A stretch of DNA of 64,000 bases from a virus, in IMG/VR virus record IMGVR_UViG_3300037963_005450, positions 1-64,000 of that record; one strand, written 5' to 3'. The notes beneath the pieces are model-generated. The model was given only the letters and a program-made list of their open reading frames with translations, did no database searches and was not told the DNA's origin. Below are positions 56,440 to 64,000 of this stretch, one piece after another (the stretch's first letter is position 1; the number at the start of each line of letters is the position of its first letter). The translations under genes and the position numbers were made by a program.

Positions 56440-56463
56440 TTATTTGAGTGTTATAAAGTTCAG

Positions 56464-56474
56464 CAATATACAAA
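56464..56474 (-). promoter_or_regulatory. Putative phage promoter motif, last base differs (TTTGTATATTG)
   Basis: Ten of eleven bases match the motif. It lies 24 bp before the phosphoesterase ATG and just downstream of the terminator at 56505-56540, giving that gene its own transcription unit. Confidence 0.5.
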
Positions 56475-56504
56475 AAAGATGTTGATTGCCTGTTAATATC
56501 TTTT

Positions 56505-56540
56505 GAAAAAAAAAGGGAGCCCTAAATAACTAAGGCTCCC
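56505..56540 (-). terminator. Intrinsic terminator after the 190-aa FN3 protein
   Basis: Minus-strand hairpin with 7-bp GC-rich arms, GGGAGCC (56540-56534) and GGCTCCC (56521-56515), loop of 12 bases, followed by nine consecutive T. It lies 44 bp after the stop at 56585 and ends the transcript that carries the two FN3-type surface proteins. Confidence 0.9.
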
Positions 56541-56584
56541 CCAACGTTTGTGATAGAAAACCAACAAACCATCACTTGTTGTTT

Positions 56585-57157
56585 TTACAATGTTTTTGCG
56601 TAAACTACAATACTTTTACATGCACCAAACCCATCACTAGCATCTATTCTAAATTTATACTCTGTAGCTGGAGTTAAACCAGTTATTGTATAATTAAATA
56701 CCCCAGGATTAATTAAAGGACTGCTTGACCAACCTGTTGGTGTTGCAGTATCATGTAATACACTAAGTTGTGTTACACCAGGACCTTCTCCACCCCATAC
56801 AATAGTTATTGAATTAGCAGTAATTGTACTAAAATAAATATTTTGAACTGCATGTAAACCTGAAGGTTGACCATTACTTGATGTACATGGTATTAAACCT
56901 AAAGCTAAAACATGCATCATTCTTTGTAATATTGAATCAAGTCTTTCACCTGCTTGTATTACAAATGTATCTCCGTCTCCATTTTCTATCTCAGATGTTG
57001 GACCGCACCATGTTACACATTCTGCACATGTTACTTCATCACATCTTTCTGTGGTAGGATCAACGCAATCAGTATATGAACAAGGTGTTGTTAAGCCATG
57101 ATCTTGACATCCACAAGGATCAGAACTATTACATGTATTACAATTTCCACAAGCCAT
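56585..57157 (-). CDS. Cys-rich protein with fibronectin type III domain (190 aa)
   Basis: The first 60 residues contain about 13 cysteines in CxxC and CxC patterns (CGNCNTCNSSDPCGCQ, CDEVTCAECVTWC). A helix (AGERLDSILQRMMHVL) links to a C-terminal FN3 domain (about residues 100-190) with ITANSITIVWGGEG, LTPATEYKFRI and a final VYAKTL strand. FN3 domains in phage virion proteins are usually surface-exposed and help particles stick to glycans or host cells. The same Cys-rich-then-helix-then-FN3 plan appears in the 1201-aa neighbour, 27 bp upstream, so the two probably decorate the same part of the virion. Capsid or tail decoration is inferred. Confidence 0.75.
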   Translation of the reverse strand: MACGNCNTCNSSDPCGCQDHGLTTPCSYTDCVDPTTERCDEVTCAECVTWCGPTSEIENGDGDTFVIQAGERLDSILQRMMHVLALGLIPCTSSNGQPSGLHAVQNIYFSTITANSITIVWGGEGPGVTQLSVLHDTATPTGWSSSPLINPGVFNYTITGLTPATEYKFRIDASDGFGACKSIVVYAKTL

Positions 57158-57184
57158 AATTTATTTTTTTTAATTTATTTATAT

Positions 57185-60100
57185 TTAAGATACTTCAGGG
57201 TCTAATGGATCTTCATCTTCTTCATCTGGCACTCCATCATTATCATCATCTTCATCTGCATTATTTCCTACACCATCTCCATCAGTATCTACACTTTCTT
57301 CTGGATCTAGTGGGAATGCATCATCTTCATCAGGAACACCATCTCCATCTGTATCAGGACCTTCTTCTTCTCCTTCAAGTGCTTCTTCACATGCATCACA
57401 ATCTTCATAAGTATCTTCTGTTATATTTTCATTTTCTTCAGCATCACCTACTACTTCCCAACATTGCTCTTCCCATTTAACTGCTTGTCCTACAAGCAAT
57501 GAAACTGGTGTTTGAACATCTTGTGAACCATCTCCCTCACAAGGTTTTAATTGGTAATAATAAACATCTTCATCAGCTTCACATGCTTCACAATTTTCAA
57601 ATGTTACTTCTTGAATATTATCATTTGGTTCAGCTGGTCCGCTTATTTCATAACATACACCACCTATTTTTAACGCTTCTCCTATACCATGTTCCCCTGG
57701 AGTTTGAATAATTTGAACTTCACCTTCACCACATGGGCTTATAGTATAATAATTTGGTTCTGCTGGTTCTCCACATCCTTCTATTGTACCACCTACAGAA
57801 TTTAAATCAGATTTAAGTGTAGATGCTTCAAATGAAGTTTGATCAATAAATGCCCATACATTTAAATCTAATAATGGAGCAGTTTGTAATCCAACAACGC
57901 CTGTTTCAGCACCTTCATATGGATTTAATATTCCCACACCTTCCATTAACCAAGGAGTTAAATCAACTGCAGTATTCCAACCCCAATCATTTGGTGCTGT
58001 CATTTGTGCTGTTAAAGCTCCTAATGCCATTAATAAAGCTGCCGCATCACTTCCTGTTGTTCCAGTAGTTATTGGATAATATGTAAGAGAGTAACCATCA
58101 GGAAATGCTGGTGTTCCACTTAACCCTTGAGCTGTTGCCCAAGCAGAATTTTCTGTATTATTTTTAATATCATATGCTTCTACATATGCTGTTTTATATT
58201 CAGGTGTAGGTTGCAATGTATTTAAAAAGCCCCATCCTTCTACTAAAGTATTTGGATGAAATGGTATTGATGCTTGATTATCTGAAAATGCAATAATCCA
58301 TGCTGAATCTGGAGGAGTTGCAGGGCCTGCACCTGTCCATGAGTCAGGTAAAACTTTTATTTCATTCCATTCTGGACCTGCTGCTACAATTCCTGATGCA
58401 TTAACATCCCATACAGCTTTTGTATATGCACTTACCCAGTTTGAATCAGTTACAGGAATGATATATAAATTACCCGTATGATTTGGACATTGTGCTTGGA
58501 AATCATTAAACCATGTTTCTAAACCAGATTTAATATCTCCTGCTTCTCCAACTGATTTTGTATTTGTATCAATAAACGCCCATGCATCAGTTTGCAATGA
58601 TTTCCATCCTTGACTAATTCCACTTATAGATTGAACATTATACAGTAATGTATCACTTCCTGCACATGTACCTGCAGCATCTGTTAATTCAATTGTAAAC
58701 GTATCTGTACCATTATAATTAGGATCATTAGGCGTATACAACATTTGTGGTGAATTTGGACCAAGAGGTTGAGTTAATACACCATGAGTAGGTTGAACTG
58801 TAATTGTAAATAAAGGTAATGTTCCTCCAAAAACATAAGGTATATCAAATGTTGTTGGAATTCCTTTAAGAGTTCTAATTTGAGGTTGACTAGATAACAT
58901 TACTGGACAATCACAACAATATACTACCATTACTGGACCATTTTGTAATACTGGAAATCCTGCAACATCCCATAAAGCATATGCATGATATGTTATTGCT
59001 CCTTGTGGAGTAACTACAACTTGAGGTCCTAAATAAAACCATCCACCACTGGTTAATGATGTATCATTATATTGTACACCTTCACATACTAAATCAGGGT
59101 ATATCCATCTATCTTGTGGACCAGCTAATGCTGTTCCTGCAGTATATATAGTATCAGATGGAGTTTGGAAAACAACATTATCATTTGGTTGTCCACCAGG
59201 ACATGCACCTAAACTATTTTCTACTACAATTTGATTTCCTCCTGGATCATAATAAAATGTTCTATATCCATCTCCAAAACAATGTTGTCCTAAATAAATA
59301 TAACCTGCAGCAAATGATCCCGTAGTTACAGCTTGTGTTTGAATAGGACTACAATTTGTTCCTTGCATTGTGTATGTTACTCCAGGACATGTTTGACCAA
59401 CACCGGCTACTGTTAATGTTAATGTAAATACATATGTTGTTGCAGGTGTTAAATTAGGTACTGTAATTGATACATTTATTGGTTGATTTGATAATTGACC
59501 AGTACTGTATACTTGTGTACCATTAAGCGTTGTTACTGTTAAATCAAAACTTGCTGCTGCTCCTATTTGATTAGTCCATGTTACAGTAGCTTCATCACCC
59601 GCAGGATTTGATGATGGAGTAATAGGTGGACAAGGATATCCTAATGCTAATGTTTGTGAAGAACTATTTTGACATGTATCTGTCCCATCTGTCAAACAAA
59701 AATCAACAGCTACTTGAACTGCTGTTGCAACATTTAATGCTGCTATATTAATTTGTAAACCAAGATTATTATTTTGCTCTACTACTGCATTAAAACCTTG
59801 AGAAATTTGTTGCCCATTAGAATCTGTTATAGTTATGTTTGATCCACAATCTGTCCATCCTGCTGGAATTGTTGTACTAGTAAAATTAATATTAATTGAA
59901 TTTGATCCTGCACCACCTCCAACAGAACTTGGAACAAAACCATAAATTATACTATCACAATTTGAATCACAACAATTATTTTGAATATTTTCTATTGCAT
60001 TATAAAGATCACAAATTACTAACCATTGATTTTGGGTAGTTTGTGCCATTGTAGAATTTGCTTGCCATCCTGTTAAACCTCCGTATGTACCTTGACCAGA

Positions 60101-60790
60101 TAAAAGATCTGTATTAGCAAATATACATTGAGCATTATATGCATTTTCTATTAAATTTACATCACCAAGTGCACCAACTATACCACAAAATGCTGCTTCT
60201 AATCCTGCCAATAAAACATCAGCATCTACTAAATTACCGGCATTAATACATACAGACATTATTTGATTTGCTGTTCCACCACTTCCATCACACGGTAAAA
60301 CACAATTTTCTAGTATAGTAATTCTATTTTCATGATCAGCAAGTTGCTCATTAATAATTGCAATAGAAGTTAAAATTTCACATATTCTATTTGCAAGTAA
60401 AAAAGCATATTCCGCTATTTCAAGAACAGTTACCGGATTTCCAGCTTCATCAGCATATTGTAAACATGGAGGTAATTGTATTGTTGTTTTACCATCATCC
60501 CCTGGTGTTAACGTACATAAGTAATCTATAATAGCTTGTACAATTTCTTGTAAAGTTTCTGCATCTGGATCTACATTTACTAAACATTCCAATTTAATAT
60601 CGGACATATCTGGTTCACATAAACAACTGCTATCAATAAGTTCACATAGTTTTTCTGCTAATTTTGCAACTACATCACTAATTGTATCCCCATTGCATAA
60701 TTCTATACATGGGATGTCTGGACCTTGCCAAACCACGCAATTGGATGAAATTGGAGAACAAGGTTTATTATTTCCGGAAATTGGTAACAT
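57185..60790 (-). CDS. Large modular virion surface protein: FN3, cadherin-like, Cys repeats and calcium-loop tail (1201 aa)
   Basis: The N-terminus (NCVVWQGPDIPCIELCNGDTI) is a Cys-rich start shared with aquatic phage structural proteins. Then come helical Cys-rich sequence (to about 285), an FN3 domain (about 380-480, TYVFTLTLTVAG), a cadherin/Ig-like domain (about 630-725, YTPNDPNYNGTDTFTIEL), a region of about 270 residues with two WAFID elements, two tandem Cys repeats (about 1013-1066 and 1070-1125, each YY-x-L/I-x-PC ... CYE/CWE ... EACE/DACE), and an acidic C-terminus with thrombospondin type 3-like DTDGDGVPDEDD and DEDDDNDGVPDEED calcium loops. It is probably a fibre or capsid decoration that depends on calcium. 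A promoter motif lies 44 bp upstream of the ATG. Confidence 0.8.
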   Translation of the reverse strand: MLPISGNNKPCSPISSNCVVWQGPDIPCIELCNGDTISDVVAKLAEKLCELIDSSCLCEPDMSDIKLECLVNVDPDAETLQEIVQAIIDYLCTLTPGDDGKTTIQLPPCLQYADEAGNPVTVLEIAEYAFLLANRICEILTSIAIINEQLADHENRITILENCVLPCDGSGGTANQIMSVCINAGNLVDADVLLAGLEAAFCGIVGALGDVNLIENAYNAQCIFANTDLLSGQGTYGGLTGWQANSTMAQTTQNQWLVICDLYNAIENIQNNCCDSNCDSIIYGFVPSSVGGGAGSNSININFTSTTIPAGWTDCGSNITITDSNGQQISQGFNAVVEQNNNLGLQINIAALNVATAVQVAVDFCLTDGTDTCQNSSSQTLALGYPCPPITPSSNPAGDEATVTWTNQIGAAASFDLTVTTLNGTQVYSTGQLSNQPINVSITVPNLTPATTYVFTLTLTVAGVGQTCPGVTYTMQGTNCSPIQTQAVTTGSFAAGYIYLGQHCFGDGYRTFYYDPGGNQIVVENSLGACPGGQPNDNVVFQTPSDTIYTAGTALAGPQDRWIYPDLVCEGVQYNDTSLTSGGWFYLGPQVVVTPQGAITYHAYALWDVAGFPVLQNGPVMVVYCCDCPVMLSSQPQIRTLKGIPTTFDIPYVFGGTLPLFTITVQPTHGVLTQPLGPNSPQMLYTPNDPNYNGTDTFTIELTDAAGTCAGSDTLLYNVQSISGISQGWKSLQTDAWAFIDTNTKSVGEAGDIKSGLETWFNDFQAQCPNHTGNLYIIPVTDSNWVSAYTKAVWDVNASGIVAAGPEWNEIKVLPDSWTGAGPATPPDSAWIIAFSDNQASIPFHPNTLVEGWGFLNTLQPTPEYKTAYVEAYDIKNNTENSAWATAQGLSGTPAFPDGYSLTYYPITTGTTGSDAAALLMALGALTAQMTAPNDWGWNTAVDLTPWLMEGVGILNPYEGAETGVVGLQTAPLLDLNVWAFIDQTSFEASTLKSDLNSVGGTIEGCGEPAEPNYYTISPCGEGEVQIIQTPGEHGIGEALKIGGVCYEISGPAEPNDNIQEVTFENCEACEADEDVYYYQLKPCEGDGSQDVQTPVSLLVGQAVKWEEQCWEVVGDAEENENITEDTYEDCDACEEALEGEEEGPDTDGDGVPDEDDAFPLDPEESVDTDGDGVGNNADEDDDNDGVPDEEDEDPLDPEVS

Positions 60791-60834
60791 ATATTTAATT
60801 TTTTGTAGTTATTTTTTCTGCCATACTACTATTA

Positions 60835-60845
60835 TAATATACAAA
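60835..60845 (-). promoter_or_regulatory. Putative phage promoter motif TTTGTATATTA
   Basis: Exact motif copy 44 bp before the 1201-aa gene ATG, in the 104-bp gap after the 369-aa gene. No convincing terminator lies upstream in this gap. The rest of the gap (60791-60834 and 60846-60894) shows nothing else that I can name. Confidence 0.5.
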
Positions 60846-60894
60846 AGTTTTATGAAACAACCAAGTTACTATATGTAGTATTAATCTTTTCATT

Positions 60895-62004
60895 TTAAGC
60901 TGCTGGTGGATTTGGTACTCCTGATGATCCAATTACTCCAGTAATTGTTTCTGATATTGTTATATCTGAGCAAGCAGGGGTTGGATTTTCACATGTAGGT
61001 GCACATTCATCACCTTGTACTGTTATTGTTATATGTTGTTGTCTACAATCACCAGCTGTTTCAAAACAATAACATATTTCTAAAGTATGTTGTGTATTTA
61101 CAGAAGCATTGGGAATAGAATATACAATAGTTCCACTTGAATCTGTTTGACCAATATTTCCACCATCTATTACTAATGGATATCCTGCTATAGGATTACC
61201 ATTTGTATCTATAACTTCTATTATTATACATTCTGAATCATCACAAAATAAAGCTTGTAATTGTTCTAATTGGTCAGTAGTTTTATTTATTAATACTGTT
61301 AACTCTTCAATTAGAGCATTATTTTCTTCAATTTCTGCTTCTATATTATTAATTTGTGCTTGTATTTCTTTAATTTCAGTTTGCTTTTCTTTTGCTTGAT
61401 CTGTAAGTGCAGCTAATTGTGCATCTAAATCTTTTATTTGAACCTCTAAAGTTAAACATTCTGGTAATGTTGGATTAGATAAACAATCAAGAGCTTCATA
61501 TTGCTCAAATAACTCTTTAAGATCAATTTGTAATACTTTTATTTGTTCAATTAATGAGGCTTCTTCTGTCTGTAAATTTTCTAATAATTCATTAAGTGCT
61601 TTTAATTGTAAAGTTTTTTCTTCATTTTCAGCAGTTAATGTTGCAAGTTCATCTTGCATTTCTAGCAATTCTTGTTTGTATTTTGCTATTAACTCTAATG
61701 TTTTTGATGCATTTGGTGGTTCAGTATAACCACAATCTACACACCAATATGGAGCATTAGAATCAGAACATGGATCAACAGGTCCTGAAGGAATAAAAAT
61801 CTCACTAGATAAAGAGACTATTGGTGCTGGATAACTGTCTTTTAAACTTTGCCAGTCACATAAATATTTTTTAATTGCAATTTTTTCTAAATCAAAAGGG
61901 CAACAAGATGTAATACCATATTTTTTTTCTCTAAAGCTTTTATGAGCAACATCTGCAAACTTTTGTTCTGTTTGTATTTGCTTAATTAATTTTTCTTCTT
62001 CCAT
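60895..62004 (-). CDS. Coiled-coil virion protein with C-terminal Ig-like domain (369 aa)
   Basis: The N-terminal 100 residues contain a CCPFDLEKIAIKKYLCDW segment and a CVDCGYT motif. From about residue 108 to 265 there is a long heptad-rich coiled coil (LEMQDELATLTAENEEK onward), interrupted once by a short Cys loop (CLSNPTLPECL). The C-terminus (about 275-345) is an Ig-like/carboxypeptidase-regulatory-type beta domain with IIIEVIDTNGNPIAGYPLVI, followed by a Cys- and Pro-rich tail. A trimeric fibre or whisker is the simplest reading. It belongs to the transcript that starts before the 184-aa gene at 62799. Confidence 0.65.
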   Translation of the reverse strand: MEEEKLIKQIQTEQKFADVAHKSFREKKYGITSCCPFDLEKIAIKKYLCDWQSLKDSYPAPIVSLSSEIFIPSGPVDPCSDSNAPYWCVDCGYTEPPNASKTLELIAKYKQELLEMQDELATLTAENEEKTLQLKALNELLENLQTEEASLIEQIKVLQIDLKELFEQYEALDCLSNPTLPECLTLEVQIKDLDAQLAALTDQAKEKQTEIKEIQAQINNIEAEIEENNALIEELTVLINKTTDQLEQLQALFCDDSECIIIEVIDTNGNPIAGYPLVIDGGNIGQTDSSGTIVYSIPNASVNTQHTLEICYCFETAGDCRQQHITITVQGDECAPTCENPTPACSDITISETITGVIGSSGVPNPPAA

Positions 62005-62018
62005 AGCTTTAGTTATTA

Positions 62019-62225
62019 TTAACTGCGTCCTAATTTTGCATTTGCTTTTTTAATAGTATTCATCAATTGTCTTTTTTTACTTGATTTACTACCATTACCT
62101 ACCATTATTCTTTTACTGTTATATATATTTTTGCAACTTTTACATATTGTTTGTCCATTTTTAGCAACTGTCTTTTGACATCCACATGTAAATTTTTTAC
62201 CACAATTTGCACAATTAGTTTTCAT
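62019..62225 (-). CDS. Small zinc-ribbon-like protein (68 aa)
   Basis: The cysteines are arranged CANCGKKFTCGC then CKSCKNIY, a Cys4-6 zinc-ribbon pattern with two CxxC knuckles about 25 residues apart. A basic, Ser/Lys-rich C-terminal tail (SKSSKKRQLMNTIKKANAK) follows. Small zinc-ribbon proteins in phages often bind nucleic acids or act as transcription factors; here the location among virion genes could also mean a small structural role. It starts 19 bp after the 184-aa gene and is followed 14 bp later by the coiled-coil gene. Confidence 0.75.
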   Translation of the reverse strand: MKTNCANCGKKFTCGCQKTVAKNGQTICKSCKNIYNSKRIMVGNGSKSSKKRQLMNTIKKANAKLGRS

Positions 62226-62244
62226 TTTGTTGGCTTTAAAAAAA

Positions 62245-62799
62245 TTAACAACATGATGCTGTAGAACATGTTATTTTTTCTAATTTCTTTTTGGCAAAAT
62301 TATAAATGTCCATTCCTGCTGCAGGACTTTGACAATATTCTACTTTTGCCACAGCTGCATCAATTAATGTTCTTATATAATTCATTTCTAAAACAAGTTC
62401 TTTTTTACTTCTATCTGGTTCACATACTAATGCATCTATTTCACATAATTTTGAATAGTAAGAAGATAAAAGAGTTGTTACTCTTAAATGATTATATTCT
62501 ACATATACTTTATCGTTTGGTGCAACACTATATTTAATAATGTAAACACCATCTTGAATATGAGTTCTTACCGTTCCACAATCATCTTTTTGTAGAGCTA
62601 AAGCACAAGAATTTAAATTTAAATCAAAGTGTGGTTGAACCTTTATTAATGTTGGAGAATTAAAACCAGGCGTTGTGATTAATAATTCAGGACAATCAAT
62701 GGCCAAATTATCTGCATATTGTGATGTATCTCTTATACTTAATATTTCACAATTAGCACTCGGTTGAATTTCCAAACTTAAAATATGCTTATTTGCCAT
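62245..62799 (-). CDS. Conserved structural-module protein (184 aa)
   Basis: Beta-rich N-terminal half (ILSLEIQPSANCEILSIRDTS, LLITTPGF, YIIKYSVAPNDKVYVEYNHLR) and a helical C-terminal half that includes RSKKELVLEMNYIRTLIDAAVAKVEYC, ending in a Cys-rich CSTASCC. I recall the whole pattern as a conserved protein encoded beside the major structural proteins of aquatic Bacteroidota phages. It follows the truncated virion gene after a terminator and carries its own promoter motif. A decoration or adaptor role is inferred; no enzyme motif is present. Confidence 0.75.
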   Translation of the reverse strand: MANKHILSLEIQPSANCEILSIRDTSQYADNLAIDCPELLITTPGFNSPTLIKVQPHFDLNLNSCALALQKDDCGTVRTHIQDGVYIIKYSVAPNDKVYVEYNHLRVTTLLSSYYSKLCEIDALVCEPDRSKKELVLEMNYIRTLIDAAVAKVEYCQSPAAGMDIYNFAKKKLEKITCSTASCC

Positions 62800-62837
62800 T
62801 TTTAAAATTTTTTATAGGTAATATTATATTACATAAA

Positions 62838-62848
62838 TAATATACAAA
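62838..62848 (-). promoter_or_regulatory. Putative phage promoter motif TTTGTATATTA
   Basis: Exact motif copy, 38 bp before the ATG at 62799 and 23 bp downstream of the terminator hairpin at 62871-62898. It would start the transcript with the 184-aa, zinc-ribbon and coiled-coil genes. Confidence 0.55.
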
Positions 62849-62870
62849 AAATACTAGAGAATAGAAAATA

Positions 62871-62898
62871 AAAAGGGCAGGAAAAAATCCCGCCCTTT
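62871..62898 (-). terminator. Intrinsic terminator after the right-edge virion gene
   Basis: Minus-strand hairpin with arms AAAGGGCGGGA (62898-62888) and TCCTGCCCTTT (62882-62872), one internal mismatch and a 5-base loop, followed by TTATTTTC. It lies 27 bp after the stop of the virion gene and fits a strong terminator after a highly expressed gene. Confidence 0.85.
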
Positions 62899-62925
62899 AT
62901 TATTTAGAAATTAATTATTATCTAA

Positions 62926-64000
62926 TTATGATGAGCTACTTGAGTAAGAAGTTGCACAAGCATCAGGTTTTTCAAATGGAACTGCAGCAACGCCTTCTGT
63001 GCATAGATCAGATAATTCGTCAAATATATCATCTAAGTTATCTTGTGTAGTTGTATCATCACAAGCAACATAAATTATTAAATGATATTGATCATTATCA
63101 AATACTCCAGTAGGATTGTTTAATCTTGGAATATTGTGTAAGATATTATATGATAAATAAAGAATTGGATCTCCATTAGCATCAAATCTAGGAACTGCAT
63201 CTACTACAGCAGAAGAACCTTCAATTTCACGGATTCTTGCAGAATCTGCATTTCCTTGATTGTAAGGAGATTGTCTGTAACGCTCTGTCATTAAGATATC
63301 TCTTAATACAGTATCACCATGAGTTTGTTGAGTTGTTCCAGCTGTTCTTGTAATAGTTGCACATTTAACATCACAAGGATTTCCGCTTTCATCTTTAAGA
63401 TCAAAATATAATTGAACTGGTTCAACATTGTAATGATCTCTAGTATCAAATGAACAGTTACCAAATTTAGTATCTACATAAGCACCAGTAATAGTAATTC
63501 TACCACAGTTGTTAGAAGTAGTACCACTCCAAGTTTGCCCTTCATATGTTGCTAAATCATCATTTGGAATTGCTATGTAATTAGTACCACCATCAGTAGA
63601 GTATTCAACTACTACAGAAATAAATGGAGCTAAAACTGGATTTTCTATTAATCCTAAAGCTAATCTAGCTAATACTAAACTAGGCTCAACATAGTCAACA
63701 TCATTTACTGTTACTGAATTAGTACTATCACAGCAAATTCCTCCACTGTCAGTATCTCCATAAGCATTGTGATTTAAAAATCTTAATGCTGGTGAACCTT
63801 TAACATCCATTCTTCCAAAATATGTTTCGTCACATTTAAAACATGTATCACATGCTTCAATTACAACTGTAGAAGGAGCTGCATCACAGCATTCTGTTTT
63901 CCATAATTTACTAATATATCTTGGGTTAATACCTTTAGATTTTACAGATTCTTTATATCCACCGTGACCAGGATTGTTTCCAATCTTATCAGCAGGAGCA
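62926..64000 (-). CDS. Virion structural protein, N-terminus beyond the right edge
   Basis: The frame is open from the right edge to the stop at 62926, giving at least 357 residues; the internal ATG at 63810 is not the start, because in-frame coding sequence with FKCDETYFGR precedes it. The product is beta-rich, with the block RMDVKGSPALRFLNHNAYG, then AYVDTKFGNCSFDTRDHYNVEPVQ, TVLRDILMTERYRQSPYNQG, NNPTGVFDNDQYHL and a final run of five serines. I recall this pattern in an abundant structural protein of aquatic phages, but cannot say whether it is the major capsid protein or a neighbouring shell protein. It has many cysteines (CFKC, CC pairs). A strong terminator follows, as expected for a highly expressed virion gene. 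Confidence 0.75.
   Translation of the reverse strand, partial: APADKIGNNPGHGGYKESVKSKGINPRYISKLWKTECCDAAPSTVVIEACDTCFKCDETYFGRMDVKGSPALRFLNHNAYGDTDSGGICCDSTNSVTVNDVDYVEPSLVLARLALGLIENPVLAPFISVVVEYSTDGGTNYIAIPNDDLATYEGQTWSGTTSNNCGRITITGAYVDTKFGNCSFDTRDHYNVEPVQLYFDLKDESGNPCDVKCATITRTAGTTQQTHGDTVLRDILMTERYRQSPYNQGNADSARIREIEGSSAVVDAVPRFDANGDPILYLSYNILHNIPRLNNPTGVFDNDQYHLIIYVACDDTTTQDNLDDIFDELSDLCTEGVAAVPFEKPDACATSYSSSSS

Noticed and set aside
57205-58068. His/Leu-rich plus-strand frames opposite the 1201-aa gene
   Set aside because: The composition (HLHHYHHLH-type) is the antisense shadow of an Asp/Glu-rich sequence.
57790-58620. Von Willebrand factor A domain in the 1201-aa protein (two AFID segments with Thr/Ser nearby)
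   Set aside because: The metal-site DxSxS pattern is not complete and the rest of the fold is not recognisable. Kept only as an unnamed region.
60846-60894. Terminator between the 369-aa and 1201-aa genes (TACTA/TAGTA inverted repeat)
   Set aside because: The stem is only five AT-rich base pairs and no T-tract follows directly on the minus strand.
62926-63810. Calling the right-edge gene as complete from ATG 63810
   Set aside because: The frame continues without a stop to the window edge with coding-like sequence (FKCDETYFGR) before that Met, so the start is outside.
1-64000. Alternative genetic code (stop reassignment occurs in some crAss-like phages)
   Set aside because: Long genes end cleanly at TAA, TAG and TGA under the standard code (for example TAG at 2277 and 35232, TGA at 53350), and no gene looks broken by in-frame stops.
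62926-64000. Firm assignment as major capsid protein
   Set aside because: High expected expression and position fit, but I cannot see an HK97-fold signature and the N-terminus is missing. Left as a virion structural protein.

Overview
The window is a 64-kb piece of an AT-rich, densely coding, tailed-phage genome whose gene content and order point to the crAss-like group (Crassvirales-type podoviruses of Bacteroidota). Diagnostic features are a virion RNA polymerase (vRNAP) with a DFDID catalytic motif, followed by a very large protein with a PD-(D/E)XK nuclease domain, preceded by a set of very large 'cargo' proteins, a muzzle-like tail protein and two ring/adaptor-like proteins. Several small genes (basic SARKAQ-type and KSLDRWT-type proteins, a 51-aa basic protein, a basic protein with a KPKRTPNHP motif, collagen-like fibre) look like families I recall from aquatic phages, so a marine or freshwater flavobacterial host is my inference. 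Shine-Dalgarno sites are not evident, and the one secreted protein has a Bacteroidota-style signal peptide. Capsid morphogenesis genes (terminase, portal, protease) and replication genes are not in the window. No rRNA, tRNA, CRISPR array, insertion sequence or pseudogene was seen, and there is no gene-free stretch over 300 bp.

Layout. (i) 1-1991, minus strand: collagen-like fibre (cut by the left edge), three small basic or helical proteins, and two small membrane proteins that are possible lysis factors. (ii) 2071-4658, plus strand: a small hypothetical protein, a vitamin-B12-dependent (class II) ribonucleotide reductase ending in a clear terminator, and a small secreted protein. (iii) 4659-38291, minus strand: two small membrane proteins, then, in transcription order from the right, two cargo proteins (1019 and 1442 aa), a third (1157 aa), the giant 5462-aa vRNAP polyprotein and the 1958-aa nuclease/cargo protein. 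(iv) 38337-55172, minus strand: 184-aa protein, ring protein, four tiny basic proteins, second ring protein, 2315-aa muzzle-like protein, and a 2275-aa cargo protein combining ADP-ribosyltransferase-like, metallopeptidase-like, lytic transglycosylase and LysM regions. (v) 55234-64000, minus strand: a calcineurin-like phosphoesterase in its own transcription unit, two Cys-rich FN3-type surface proteins, a coiled-coil protein, a zinc-ribbon-like protein, a conserved structural protein, and a virion protein cut by the right edge.

How it works together (inference). The right part builds and decorates the particle; the ring and muzzle proteins form the tail; the large proteins are probably packaged and ejected with the DNA, delivering a polymerase that transcribes early genes plus candidate host-directed enzymes (ADP-ribosyltransferase-like, zinc-protease-like, peptidoglycan-cutting). 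Four of the five largest candidate ejected proteins contain zero or one cysteine, while shell and tail proteins are cysteine-rich. A repeated 11-bp motif, TTTGTATATTA on the minus strand, precedes seven minus-strand genes, in three cases right after an intrinsic terminator, and suggests a phage-specific late promoter and a readable transcription-unit map.
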